This document shows positions 51,730 to 60,253 of a stretch of 64,000 nucleotides of DNA, piece by piece. The notes under the pieces were generated by a model. That model saw nothing but the letters and a program-made list of their open reading frames with translations, was not told the DNA's origin and ran no database searches. The stretch comes from Oceanospirillales bacterium (GTDB taxonomy: Bacteria; Pseudomonadota; Gammaproteobacteria; Pseudomonadales; Endozoicomonadaceae): positions 62,001 through 126,000 of the forward strand of contig SIHQ01000013.1 of assembly GCA_004762125.1 (NCBI GenBank). Reading direction: 5' to 3'. A program made the translations under genes and the position numbers. Within the stretch, counting starts at the first letter, position 1. Each line of letters begins with the position of its first letter.

Positions 51730-52485
51730 TTAGGGATCAACAACATTACATTCATATCTCTGTTCATTGGAAGGAGCGTCTGGTGGTACTTCTACTAAAT
51801 CTATAACTAACTCAGGATACTTATACATATTTGCCTTGGTTTGGTGATCTATTCGTTTAGGACAACACATCGATAAGTTAGTAGGTTTCCTAAGGGTTGA
51901 TTTTGTCTCTGTGTATTGTGACTTCTGCTCTGAAGTAAGAGTAATAAAATTAGTAATGAAACTAGGAGAAAAGAGTAATGTTAATGGGCTATTATTGGTT
52001 ATTAACCCAGACCAATCATCTTGAAAAATCATATTCCATTGAGACCAATGTATGTAATCTTCACTGTTGTCAGTTGAAAAACCCATAGTAGCTTTTGGTA
52101 TAACGATTTTCACAGAATCATTAATATCAGGTTTAAAAGTGAAATGCAGATCTTCTTTTAATAAGAAAGACTGTAGATTAATGAGCGCTTGAATGAGCGA
52201 AGAACCACTTTCTACTGGGGGAGGAGGTGCCTTTAATGAAAGCTTTGATTGTAATGATGCTGCTAAACGTAACAATGATTCAATATACGTTTTCGGTTCA
52301 GATTGAGGTTCAACATAAGCTCTAATCTCAGTACTCAATACGGTATCACCATCTTTATGGTTATTCATTTCAGATGTTAATACTAATATAGGTTTTCCAT
52401 CGACTTGAATCGTTAAGGTTTTACTGCATGCAATATTTGTAATAAAAATCAGACTAACCAGCCATAGATATCGTAACTTATACAA
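51730..52485 (-). CDS. Exported orphan protein
   Basis: 251 residues from TTG 52485, which is supported by AGGAGA eight bases upstream. Signal peptide LRYLWLVSLIFITNIACSKT; the Cys is not in a good lipobox. The mature part contains a Pro-rich spacer (LKAPPPPVESGSS) and several hydrophobic-polar blocks (HFTFKPDINDSVKIVIPKAT), with Cys near the C-terminus (MCCPKR, YECNVV). No family is recognised. Confidence 0.6.
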   Translation of the reverse strand: MYKLRYLWLVSLIFITNIACSKTLTIQVDGKPILVLTSEMNNHKDGDTVLSTEIRAYVEPQSEPKTYIESLLRLAASLQSKLSLKAPPPPVESGSSLIQALINLQSFLLKEDLHFTFKPDINDSVKIVIPKATMGFSTDNSEDYIHWSQWNMIFQDDWSGLITNNSPLTLLFSPSFITNFITLTSEQKSQYTETKSTLRKPTNLSMCCPKRIDHQTKANMYKYPELVIDLVEVPPDAPSNEQRYECNVVDP

Positions 52486-53112
52486 GATAGCACTCTCCTA
52501 AATAATCAACTATTTTTATTGCTGTGAAAAGACTTGTCCAAGCATAAGCACAAGTTTTGAAAGATATATTAGTACAACAAAAGTAAAACCGAGAGATAAT
52601 TACTCTGAATATTCACATAAAAAATTAATTAAACGTATAAAAATCATTCGATGCTGCTGCAGTTAAATTTATGACTGTATCACCACTGGCACTACCCCTA
52701 CTGACCACTGGCACTACCCCTACTGAAAGTTACCTGAGTTTGAGGTCCGTTCTGGAAAGCAGAAATTCAGCATCGACACGCAGAAACAACTCTTGCTCGA
52801 AAAGTATCCTGACGCAGAATTTATCAGTGACATTGCCAGTGCTTTCAACTTTAAACGAAAAAGACTGCAAACCATTCTGGAATCAGCAGTTAATCACTAC
52901 TTCTCTGTGTCAGAGCGAGTGATCTATGCGCTTATGAATCTAGTTTTCATGTTTATACAATACCTGTCAGTTAACCATTTAGTTATATAAGAATAAAAAT
53001 TTTAGAATTTAATAGCGTATATAGCTAGGGCAAAGTGTGCTGAAAGGTAAGGCAGCTGATGCCACCAACAATAATAAAAATGTAGCCAGTAAGGTTACAA
53101 AAGGAGTTGTGG
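52486..53112. other. Intergenic region with orphan coding fragment
   Basis: No intact gene. 52735-52925 reads as EVRSGKQKFSIDTQKQLLLE then KYPDAEFISDIASAFNFKRK, a coherent but unassigned helical peptide without a start site. It looks like the remnant of a DNA-binding or mobile-element protein. Confidence 0.35.
52682..52725. repeat. 22-bp tandem repeat, two copies
   Basis: ACCACTGGCACTACCCCTAC plus TG occurs twice back to back just upstream of the orphan coding fragment. Confidence 0.8.
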
Positions 53113-54453
53113 ATGATCCAGTCCGATTCTTATGAGCACCTTGTCTCTAATCCAGAGTACCTCAGTGCGTACTGGATGCCATTCAGTGGTAACAGAGAGT
53201 TTAAAAAAAATCCCCGCATTATCGTCTCTGCAGAAGGTAATTATTATACCGATATTGAAGGTCGGAAAATTTTTGATGGGTTGTCTGGTCTATGGACTTG
53301 CGGAGCCGGTCACAGCCGTCCGGAGATAACAGAAGCCGTTTCCAAACAGATTAAGAAGCTAGACTATTCTCCATCGTTTCAGTTTGCACACCCTCTGTCA
53401 TTTGAACTAGCCAATCGTATAAAGGATATGACCCCTGAAGGGCTTGATCATGTCTTCTTTACCGGTTCAGGCTCGGAATCTGCTGAAACATCTCTAAAGA
53501 TTGCACGAGCCTACTGGCGCAAAAAAGGCATGCCTTCGAAAACCAAGTTGATTGGCCGTAGCAAGGGTTATCACGGGGTTAACTTCGGCGGAATCAGTGT
53601 TGGTGGTATTGGCGCCAATCGTGCCCTGTTTGGCCAGGCCGTGGACGCTGACCATTTGTCTCATACGGTGCTGGAAGAGAATAAATTTTCCAAAGGTTTG
53701 CCGGAACACGGTGCTCACCTGGCAGAAGAGTTGCTCGAAAAGATTGCTCTCCATGATGCTTCTAATATTGCCGCTGTTATTGTTGAGCCTCTGGCAGGTT
53801 CCGCTGGCGTATTACCTCCACCCAAAGGGTATTTGAAGCGACTTCGTGAGATTTGTGATCAACACCAGATTCTATTGATTTTTGATGAAGTGATAACCGC
53901 TTTTGGTCGTATGGGCTCCAACACTGGCGCAGAAGAGTTTGGTGTAACCCCTGACATTATGGGTATGGCTAAACAGCTCACTAATGGTGCCATTCCTATG
54001 GGAGCTGTGGTTGTAAAAAGTGAAATCTATGATTGCTTTATGGAGCAGGGTGGGCCGGATTACATGCTGGAATTGCCCCATGGTTATACTTATTCAGCAC
54101 ACCCCGTGTCTTGTGCGGCAGCACTAGCGTCACTGGATATTTTGGAAAAAGATCAGCTGATTCAACGGGTAGGGGATATCAGTCCGCTGTTTGAAGAAGG
54201 GATTCACAGCCTGAAAGGTCTCGATAAAGTGACGGACATACGCAACTACGGTCTTGCTGGAGCACTGACCATTGAATCGGCTCCCGGCGAACCAGCACTC
54301 AGACCTTATCTCATTGCTACGAGCATGTGGCAGAAAGGTTTCTATGTGAGATACGGCGGTGACACTATTCAGTTAGGCATGCCTTTCACTACAGAACCTG
54401 AAGAGATGGATCGGCTGATCAATGCGCTGGGCGAGTCTATTTTAGAGCTTTGA
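53113..54453 (+). CDS. Omega-amino acid--pyruvate aminotransferase (class III)
   Basis: 446 residues; ATG 53113 has AAGGAG six bases upstream (a TTG two codons earlier abuts that site). PLP class-III aminotransferase motifs: GLSGLWTCGAGH, VFFTGSGSESAETSLKIARA, LLIFDEVITAFGRMG (cofactor Asp) and the Lys in DIMGMAKQLTNGAIPMGAV. The pattern fits beta-alanine/omega-amino acid:pyruvate aminotransferases, giving malonate semialdehyde. The next gene's product consumes that aldehyde, supporting this assignment. Confidence 0.9.
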   Translation: MIQSDSYEHLVSNPEYLSAYWMPFSGNREFKKNPRIIVSAEGNYYTDIEGRKIFDGLSGLWTCGAGHSRPEITEAVSKQIKKLDYSPSFQFAHPLSFELANRIKDMTPEGLDHVFFTGSGSESAETSLKIARAYWRKKGMPSKTKLIGRSKGYHGVNFGGISVGGIGANRALFGQAVDADHLSHTVLEENKFSKGLPEHGAHLAEELLEKIALHDASNIAAVIVEPLAGSAGVLPPPKGYLKRLREICDQHQILLIFDEVITAFGRMGSNTGAEEFGVTPDIMGMAKQLTNGAIPMGAVVVKSEIYDCFMEQGGPDYMLELPHGYTYSAHPVSCAAALASLDILEKDQLIQRVGDISPLFEEGIHSLKGLDKVTDIRNYGLAGALTIESAPGEPALRPYLIATSMWQKGFYVRYGGDTIQLGMPFTTEPEEMDRLINALGESILEL

Positions 54454-54496
54454 TTTAGAGCTCTGATTTCCAGATTTTTTATAACTGCGGATCTAT

Positions 54497-54523
54497 GCTT
54501 CTTGCTCACTAAGGGCAAGAAGC
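54497..54523 (+). other. Stem-loop between aminotransferase and mmsA
   Basis: Perfect 9-bp stem GCTTCTTGC / GCAAGAAGC with a 9-base loop and no T-tract. It may be an internal processing or attenuation site in the two-gene operon. Confidence 0.5.
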
Positions 54524-54548
54524 TGCTACATCAAATTTGAGGTGATTT

Positions 54549-56039
54549 ATGGGATTGGTTGGACATTTGATTAATGGCGAGAGTCGTTCAGACGCTGCCC
54601 GTGTACAGGATATTTATAATCCGTCTACTGGCGAAGTGAGTCGTCAGGTTGCTCTGGCTTCCAAATCAACCGTTGAAGAAGCCGTTACCGCCGCAGAAAA
54701 AGCGTTTCCTGCATGGCGCAATACCCCGGTTCTGAAAAGAGCCAGAGTCATGTTCAAGTTCAAGGAACTACTGGAAAAAAACAGCGACAAAATTTGCCGG
54801 ATGATCGGTGAAGAGCATGGCAAAATTTCCCATGATGCCAAGGGAGAACTGTTGCGAGGTATTGAAAATGTTGAATACGCTTGTGGCGCTCCAGAGCTAT
54901 TAAAAGGTGAGCACAGTCGTGGTGTGGGTCCGGGTATCGATTCCTGGAGTGAGTTCCAGCCATTAGGTGTTGTTGCTGGTATTACACCGTTTAATTTCCC
55001 TGCCATGGTGCCTTTGTGGATGTACCCGATGGCTATTGTTTGTGGCAATTGTTTTGTCCTGAAACCATCAGAAAGAGATCCCAGCTCTGTACTGTTTATT
55101 GCTGAACTGTTGGAAGAAGCGGGCTTACCGAAAGGCGTTATGAACGTTGTTCAAGGCGACAAGGAAGCAGTAGACACACTTTTAACAGATAAGCGTGTCA
55201 AGGCTGTTAGCTTTGTGGGCTCTACACCCATTGCCGAATACATTTATGCCACAGCTAATGCCAATGGCAAGCGTTGCCAAGCATTGGGTGGAGCGAAGAA
55301 CCACGCCATCGTAATGCCTGATGCGGATATGGATAACGCGGTCAACCAGCTACTGGGTGCCGCTTTTGGTTCTTCCGGTGAGCGTTGCATGGCGTTATCT
55401 GTTGCAGTTGCCGTTGGTGATGAAGCAGCTGATCGGTTGGTATCCAGTATGAAAGAGGCCATGGAGCCTTTGAAAGTGGGCGCATACAGCGAAAGCAGTA
55501 ATGATTTCGGTCCTGTCATTACCCAGGCACACAAGGAAAAGGTTGTCGGTTTTATCAGCAGTGCTGAAGAGCAGGGTGCAGAGGTTGTTGTAGATGGCCG
55601 TAATCCTCAGGTGGAAGGCTATGAAAATGGTTTCTTTGTAGGTGCTACTCTGATTGATCATGTGACGTCAGCTATGACTAGCTACCAAGCTGAAATTTTT
55701 GGTCCGGTATTGCAGGTCGTTCGTGTCGACACAATGGAAGAAGCCATGAAGTTGATTAACGACCATGAATACGGCAATGGTACTTGTATCTTTACTCGTG
55801 ACGGTGAAGCAGCCAGATTCTTCTCTGACCATATTGAAGTAGGTATGGTCGGAATTAATGTGCCTCTACCAGTGCCTGTGGCTTATCACAGTTTTGGTGG
55901 CTGGAAGCGTTCACTGTTCGGTGACCTTCATGCTTACGGTCCCGATGCGGTTCGTTTTTACACCAAGCGCAAAACGATCACTCAACGCTGGCCTTCTGCG
56001 GGTGTTCGTGAAGGGGCTCAGTTCGCTTTTCCTTCCTGA
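54549..56039 (+). CDS. mmsA: CoA-acylating (methyl)malonate-semialdehyde dehydrogenase
   Basis: 496 residues, normal for MmsA. Motifs: LGVVAGITPFNFPAMVPLWM, the NAD-binding VKAVSFVGSTPIAEYIY, LGGAKNHAIVMPDADMD, the catalytic Cys in GSSGERCMALSVAV, and IFGPVLQVVRVDTMEEA. It oxidises malonate or methylmalonate semialdehyde to acetyl- or propionyl-CoA without biotin. It follows the aminotransferase by 95 bases, so together they make a beta-alanine or valine-type catabolic module. GAGG precedes the ATG. Confidence 0.93.
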   Translation: MGLVGHLINGESRSDAARVQDIYNPSTGEVSRQVALASKSTVEEAVTAAEKAFPAWRNTPVLKRARVMFKFKELLEKNSDKICRMIGEEHGKISHDAKGELLRGIENVEYACGAPELLKGEHSRGVGPGIDSWSEFQPLGVVAGITPFNFPAMVPLWMYPMAIVCGNCFVLKPSERDPSSVLFIAELLEEAGLPKGVMNVVQGDKEAVDTLLTDKRVKAVSFVGSTPIAEYIYATANANGKRCQALGGAKNHAIVMPDADMDNAVNQLLGAAFGSSGERCMALSVAVAVGDEAADRLVSSMKEAMEPLKVGAYSESSNDFGPVITQAHKEKVVGFISSAEEQGAEVVVDGRNPQVEGYENGFFVGATLIDHVTSAMTSYQAEIFGPVLQVVRVDTMEEAMKLINDHEYGNGTCIFTRDGEAARFFSDHIEVGMVGINVPLPVPVAYHSFGGWKRSLFGDLHAYGPDAVRFYTKRKTITQRWPSAGVREGAQFAFPS

Positions 56040-56123
56040 ATGTTGAAATAAGGGTGTCCGATACGGGCATCCTCCGACACAAGCACCCTTTAATAGAGTT
56101 GCCTTATTAAGCATAAAAATACT

Positions 56124-56144
56124 ACACCTGCGGGTGTTTTTTTT
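56124..56144 (+). terminator. Rho-independent terminator after mmsA
   Basis: Stem ACACC / GGTGT, immediately followed by eight Ts. Confidence 0.8.
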
Positions 56145-56203
56145 GGTGCAGATGTTTATATTCTTATCAGTTATATGCTTATAGCATTACCGATGTAGAG
56201 AGT

Positions 56204-57169
56204 GTGGAAAAATTAATGTCATTGTTGACCACTGAGTTTCAGCTTCATGGTATTAAAAAAAGAGCTGTGCTCATCAGCGCTGCTGGACTATTGGTGGTGT
56301 CTGCTTTTGAAATAAGTTCTGCACAAGCATTGATTCTTGGGCTGGCTGTAGCATTGCTGACAGGGAATCCTTTGCTTCAGTGGACTGATGCAACATCCAA
56401 GTTACTTCTCAAGGCATGCATCATCGCACTAGGTTTTCGGCTGAATTTTGATCAAGTTGTAGCCGTTTCAGGAAAGGCTCTGACGTATTCAGCGTTGTCT
56501 ATTGGTGTAACGTTCTTTGCAGGGCTTTGGTTGGGGAGAAAACTCGGTGTCGTAGGAGATCAAAAACATTTGATAACCAGCGGTACTGCTATTTGTGGCG
56601 GCAGCGCTATAGCAACGATAGGTTCATCGATCCAGGCTAGAAGTCATGATATGTCTGTTGCATTGGCTGTGGTGTTTATCCTGAACTCAATCGCATTGAT
56701 TGTATTTCCATGGTTAGGAGAATGGCTGTCGTTATCCCAAGAGCAGTTTGGTCTTTGGGCGGCGATGGCAATACACGACACAAGTTCGGTTGTAGGCGCA
56801 AGTGCAGCTTATGGTGAAAAAGCACTGGATATAGCTGTCACGGTCAAGCTAGTGAGAGCTTTATGGATTATTCCGATAGCTACAATGTATGTGTTTTTAT
56901 TCAAGCGAGACAATACGGAAATCTGTATTCCCTGGTTTATGGCATTTTTTGTGCTGGCTTCTCTTTCCGTAACCTTTATCCCTCAGATTGAAGAATACGT
57001 AGGAGTCATTTCACTTATTGCAAAAAAGGGATTGGTGATAACACTGTTTCTTATTGGTATGTCATTGACGCCGAAATTAATTAGGCAGTGCGGAGCAACC
57101 GCATTTATTTTTGGTACTTTGCTTTGGATTATTTCTGGAAGTTTTTCGCTTGCACTAGTCTTGATGTGA
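56204..57169 (+). CDS. YeiH/UPF0324-family putative sulfate exporter
   Basis: 321 residues, about ten membrane segments. Family blocks: GLAVALLTGNP, KLLLKACIIALGFRLNFDQV, TSGTAICGGSAIATIGSSIQ, AIHDTSSVVGASAAYGEKAL and ALWIIPIATMYVF. The family is implicated in sulfite/sulfonate export; in this context it may remove sulfite or simply be unlinked. The start is GTG 56204 or ATG 56216. Confidence 0.9.
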   Translation: MEKLMSLLTTEFQLHGIKKRAVLISAAGLLVVSAFEISSAQALILGLAVALLTGNPLLQWTDATSKLLLKACIIALGFRLNFDQVVAVSGKALTYSALSIGVTFFAGLWLGRKLGVVGDQKHLITSGTAICGGSAIATIGSSIQARSHDMSVALAVVFILNSIALIVFPWLGEWLSLSQEQFGLWAAMAIHDTSSVVGASAAYGEKALDIAVTVKLVRALWIIPIATMYVFLFKRDNTEICIPWFMAFFVLASLSVTFIPQIEEYVGVISLIAKKGLVITLFLIGMSLTPKLIRQCGATAFIFGTLLWIISGSFSLALVLM

Positions 57170-57172
57170 TAA

Positions 57173-57204
57173 TAACAATCGGTAAGTTGCCTTACCGATT
57201 GTTA
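57173..57204. terminator. Bidirectional hairpin terminator
   Basis: Perfect 14-bp stem TAACAATCGGTAAG / CTTACCGATTGTTA with a 4-base loop, directly after the YeiH gene. Confidence 0.75.
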
Positions 57205-57213
57205 AGGCAAAAA

Positions 57214-57368
57214 TGTCAGATACACAATTAAGTTGGAAAATGGCGCTCCTCTCAAGTCCTTGATATATCTAGCTTTGAAACAACTGTTTGAACTAAGTTT
57301 CCCCTATTAAGTTGGAAAATGGCTTGGAAAGTTGGGTAGGAAATCAGCCCTATTAAGTTGGTAAATGA
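57214..57368. repeat. Cluster of three 17-20-bp repeats; possible transposon end
   Basis: TTAAGTTGGAAAATGGC occurs at 57228-57244 and again within CTATTAAGTTGGAAAATGGC at 57304-57323. A variant CCTATTAAGTTGGTAAATGA lies at 57349-57368. Spacing is irregular, and a TGTCAGATACACA-type TG-starting sequence begins at 57214. Multiple same-orientation ~20-bp sites behind a TG terminus are typical of Tn7/Mu/Tn552-class transposon ends. No transposase gene follows, so the element would be a remnant. Confidence 0.5.
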
Positions 57369-57663
57369 AAAATATCAATAAAAACAATAAGATAGAGCGT
57401 TTATTTTGCCTCTCTATGCTTTGGGTCGTACGACTTCTGCAGTTGCTTTAATTTTGTGCCAGCACAGAAAACTAGTCTCCAAAAGGTACGTTTGTCCGGT
57501 ACGCGTTTTAAAGTACTGCAAGTTGAGTACTGTGAAGCTCCCAGCACAAAGAGTGTTGTTTCTTTTTTCATGATTTCTGATCGCATTTTCATCTTATCAA
57601 TAGGAGCTTATAATCCCCTGCATTTTAAATAACACTAATTGCTGATAAGGATTACAGCTCAAT
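57369..57663. other. Gene-poor stretch after the repeats
   Basis: A 63-codon frame on the minus strand (57401-57592, with a basic tail QLQKSYDPKHREAK) is the only open reading and has no recognisable family. It may be cargo debris of the element whose end is at 57214. Confidence 0.3.
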
Positions 57664-57810
57664 ATGAGTCGTTCTAAGATTGCTGTTTTTATCGACGTAG
57701 AGAACCTCACTCGCTGGCTCAAAGAGAAAGGCTGGATCAGCCATTTCATACAAGCAGAGCTACAGACCCTTTTCACAGAAAAGCGCTTCAGGTATCTACT
57801 TCAAACCTGA
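57664..57810 (+). pseudogene. Truncated NYN-domain (LabA-like) protein
   Basis: 48 codons from ATG 57664: SKIAVFIDVENLTRWLKEKG is the N-terminal strand and Asp-containing motif of NYN/PIN-like RNases, after which the similarity stops and the frame ends at TGA 57808. Intact members are 150-250 residues. It lies between the transposon-end-like repeats and glcF, so deletion during element decay is likely. Confidence 0.65.
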
Positions 57811-57868
57811 AACGCTGCTATCCCTACTTCTGAGAAGCCAAATATTCAAACCCATCTAAAGCTGTTTA

Positions 57869-59077
57869 TTAAGAATCCAACAATTCAATCCAGTGCTGAA
57901 CAGGCACGTCCGCTTTCGTTTCCAAGTGCATTTGACAGCCAACATTCGCGGTGACAATGAGTTCGGGGTTATCAATGGTCAATGCCTGAAGTTTGTTACT
58001 CAGCAGTTTCTGACTCATTTTTGGCTGGAGAATAGAATAGGTACCTGCAGAACCACAACACAGATGTTTGTCTGTTGTTTTCGCCAGATCAATCCCTGCT
58101 TTTTCAAGAATATCTTCAACGACACCATTTTGTTTCAGGGCGTGCTGAAGAGTACAGGGGCAATGAAAAGCAACCTTGCCGCTGTTTTTTCCCACCTGAA
58201 GTTTGGATAAATCTTCATTAGATAATATCTGGCTGATATCTCGGGAAAGCTCACTGACTCGCTTGGCTTTCTCGCTGTATTCCGGATCATCTTTCAGTAG
58301 ATGACCATACTCATGAATCATTGCACCACAACCTGACGCGGTGGATATTAATGCTTCGGCTCCTGCTTCAATCGCAGGCCACCATGCATCAATATTCCGC
58401 TGCATAAATCCTTTTGCTTCTTTATGGGCAGAAAGGTGTTGGCTAACAGCACCACAACAGCCCGCTTTTGGGGCTTCAACCATGGTAATGCCGAGCTTAT
58501 CCAATACTCTTGCCGTTGCCGCGTTGGTGTTCGGAGTCGTTGACGGCTGAGCACAGCCAGCTAACGCCAGCATGACCCGATTATGACTGGAAGAAGGCCA
58601 AGGAGACGAAGCTTTTTTGAGAGGTATTTTTTGCTTAATAACATCCGGTAGCAGCGGGCGAAAAACTTGCCCGATCTTTAGCAAAGGCCCAAACCTTTTG
58701 TTATACGGCAACACTTTACGCAACCCCCAACGTATAAATTGTTGCTGCGAAGATCTTGGTATTTTCTCTTCTACTAATTCTCGGCCAATATCTATCAGAC
58801 GGCCATACTGAACACCGGATGGGCAGGTAGTTTCACAACTTCGACAGGTAAGACAGCGGTCCAGGTGAGTACGTGTTTTTTCTGTAACTTCACCGCCTTC
58901 CAGTAACTGTTTGATGAGATAAATGCGACCTCTTGGGCCGTCACGCTCATCACCCAGCTCTTGATAAGTTGGGCAGGTTGCTGTGCAAAATCCACAATGC
59001 ACACAGCTTCTGATAATAGCCTCGGCTTCTCGGCCTTCAGTAGTATCTTGATAGATCTGTATTATATTTGTTTGCAT
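57869..59077 (-). CDS. glcF: Glycolate oxidase iron-sulfur subunit GlcF
   Basis: 402 residues. Two 4Fe-4S ferredoxin motifs, CVHCGFCTATCP and CLTCRSCETTCP, are followed by two cysteine-rich CCG domains (AGCCGAVSQHL, HLCCGSAGTYS). Third subunit of the membrane-associated glycolate dehydrogenase that passes electrons to the respiratory chain. It is the last gene of the glc operon, about 90 bases after glcE. Confidence 0.95.
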   Translation of the reverse strand: MQTNIIQIYQDTTEGREAEAIIRSCVHCGFCTATCPTYQELGDERDGPRGRIYLIKQLLEGGEVTEKTRTHLDRCLTCRSCETTCPSGVQYGRLIDIGRELVEEKIPRSSQQQFIRWGLRKVLPYNKRFGPLLKIGQVFRPLLPDVIKQKIPLKKASSPWPSSSHNRVMLALAGCAQPSTTPNTNAATARVLDKLGITMVEAPKAGCCGAVSQHLSAHKEAKGFMQRNIDAWWPAIEAGAEALISTASGCGAMIHEYGHLLKDDPEYSEKAKRVSELSRDISQILSNEDLSKLQVGKNSGKVAFHCPCTLQHALKQNGVVEDILEKAGIDLAKTTDKHLCCGSAGTYSILQPKMSQKLLSNKLQALTIDNPELIVTANVGCQMHLETKADVPVQHWIELLDS

Positions 59078-59170
59078 CAGCCGCTACTCTTGACCGTGTT
59101 ATCCGGTTTTCAAAAAAGTATCACCAAGTCGGGATTCTTACGATTTCACACTTCAAAGTGACAAAGCTTT

Positions 59171-60253
59171 TTATAGCCAGCTATATAGACGACCGGGATT
59201 GAAGATTGCGTCCGGATCAAAAGCTTTTTTCATCCGTTGCTGAATCCCTACAAGCGCTTTGGCCGGGCCATGAAAGACCTCACCGGTTCTGACACCGCCC
59301 CGGTACAGGCTGACCTGCCCACCAGCCTTGGCAGCAAGAACTTCCATATCCGCTAACTCACCAGGCCCACGTAACCATCGCTGTGCGCCACCCCAATCAA
59401 TCAACCAATCACCATCGACGGCTGGTTGGTCTGCCGTTGGATTGACAGAAAATCGCCAGATCGGAGTCTCACTCTCAGAAAAATAATTAAGACGCTGATC
59501 ACGTAATTCGCTCCAAAAATCAGAGTTTTCTATTATTTCGCATGTACCCGTTTCTGTCTCATCGCCTGCCCACAACTGGGCAGTAGACTCTACGGCAGAA
59601 CGAACACCAGCTAGCCGCAAATAAAGGCGACCATCGAACCAGCAAGCAGCCGTTAAAGGTTTAGGTTCCCTACCTCGTTGATTCATTACCTGAATCGCCC
59701 GATCAATGCCCATAGCCACTACCAGCGTAAGGCTATGAGCAGGCTTGGGCATAACTTTGATACTGACTTCGGTAACGATACCAAGACTGCCCATAGCACC
59801 CGCCATAAGGCGGGACGTGTCATACCCCGCGACGTTCTTCATTACCTGGCCACCAAAGCGCAGATGTTCACCATTGCCATCAATCAGCCGTATACCCAGA
59901 AGATGATCCCGAACAGAACCATTCCATGGTCGACCAGGACCAGACAAATTACAGGCCAGAGTGCCACCAATGGTTGCGGTATCATTAAAACAAGGAGGTT
60001 CAAAAGCGAGCATCTGATTCTGTTTATCCAGAACTGCTTCAATTTCTTTAAGAGGAGTCCCAGCTCTAGCCGTCAGAACAAGCTCTACTGGTTGATAGTT
60101 AACGATGCCTTTGTGTTCGCCAATATTCAACGATGTTCCGCTACTTGATCTCCCTATAAAATCTTTACTGCCACCACCGACAATGCGTAATTTTTTACCT
60201 TCAGTACGAGCACAGCGAACCTGCTCCTGAAGCTGCTGACTAATATCAGGCAT
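59171..60253 (-). CDS. glcE: Glycolate oxidase FAD-binding subunit GlcE
   Basis: 360 residues; ATG 60253 preceded by AAAGAGAG (a TTG two codons earlier is in frame). N-terminal FAD-binding PCMH part (LRIVGGGSKDFIG, GTLACNLSGPGRPWNGSVRDHLLG, VAGYDTSRLMAGAMGSLG). It ends with the family's typical DPDAIFNPGRLY. It overlaps glcD by eight bases, indicating coupled translation. Confidence 0.95.
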   Translation of the reverse strand: MPDISQQLQEQVRCARTEGKKLRIVGGGSKDFIGRSSSGTSLNIGEHKGIVNYQPVELVLTARAGTPLKEIEAVLDKQNQMLAFEPPCFNDTATIGGTLACNLSGPGRPWNGSVRDHLLGIRLIDGNGEHLRFGGQVMKNVAGYDTSRLMAGAMGSLGIVTEVSIKVMPKPAHSLTLVVAMGIDRAIQVMNQRGREPKPLTAACWFDGRLYLRLAGVRSAVESTAQLWAGDETETGTCEIIENSDFWSELRDQRLNYFSESETPIWRFSVNPTADQPAVDGDWLIDWGGAQRWLRGPGELADMEVLAAKAGGQVSLYRGGVRTGEVFHGPAKALVGIQQRMKKAFDPDAIFNPGRLYSWL

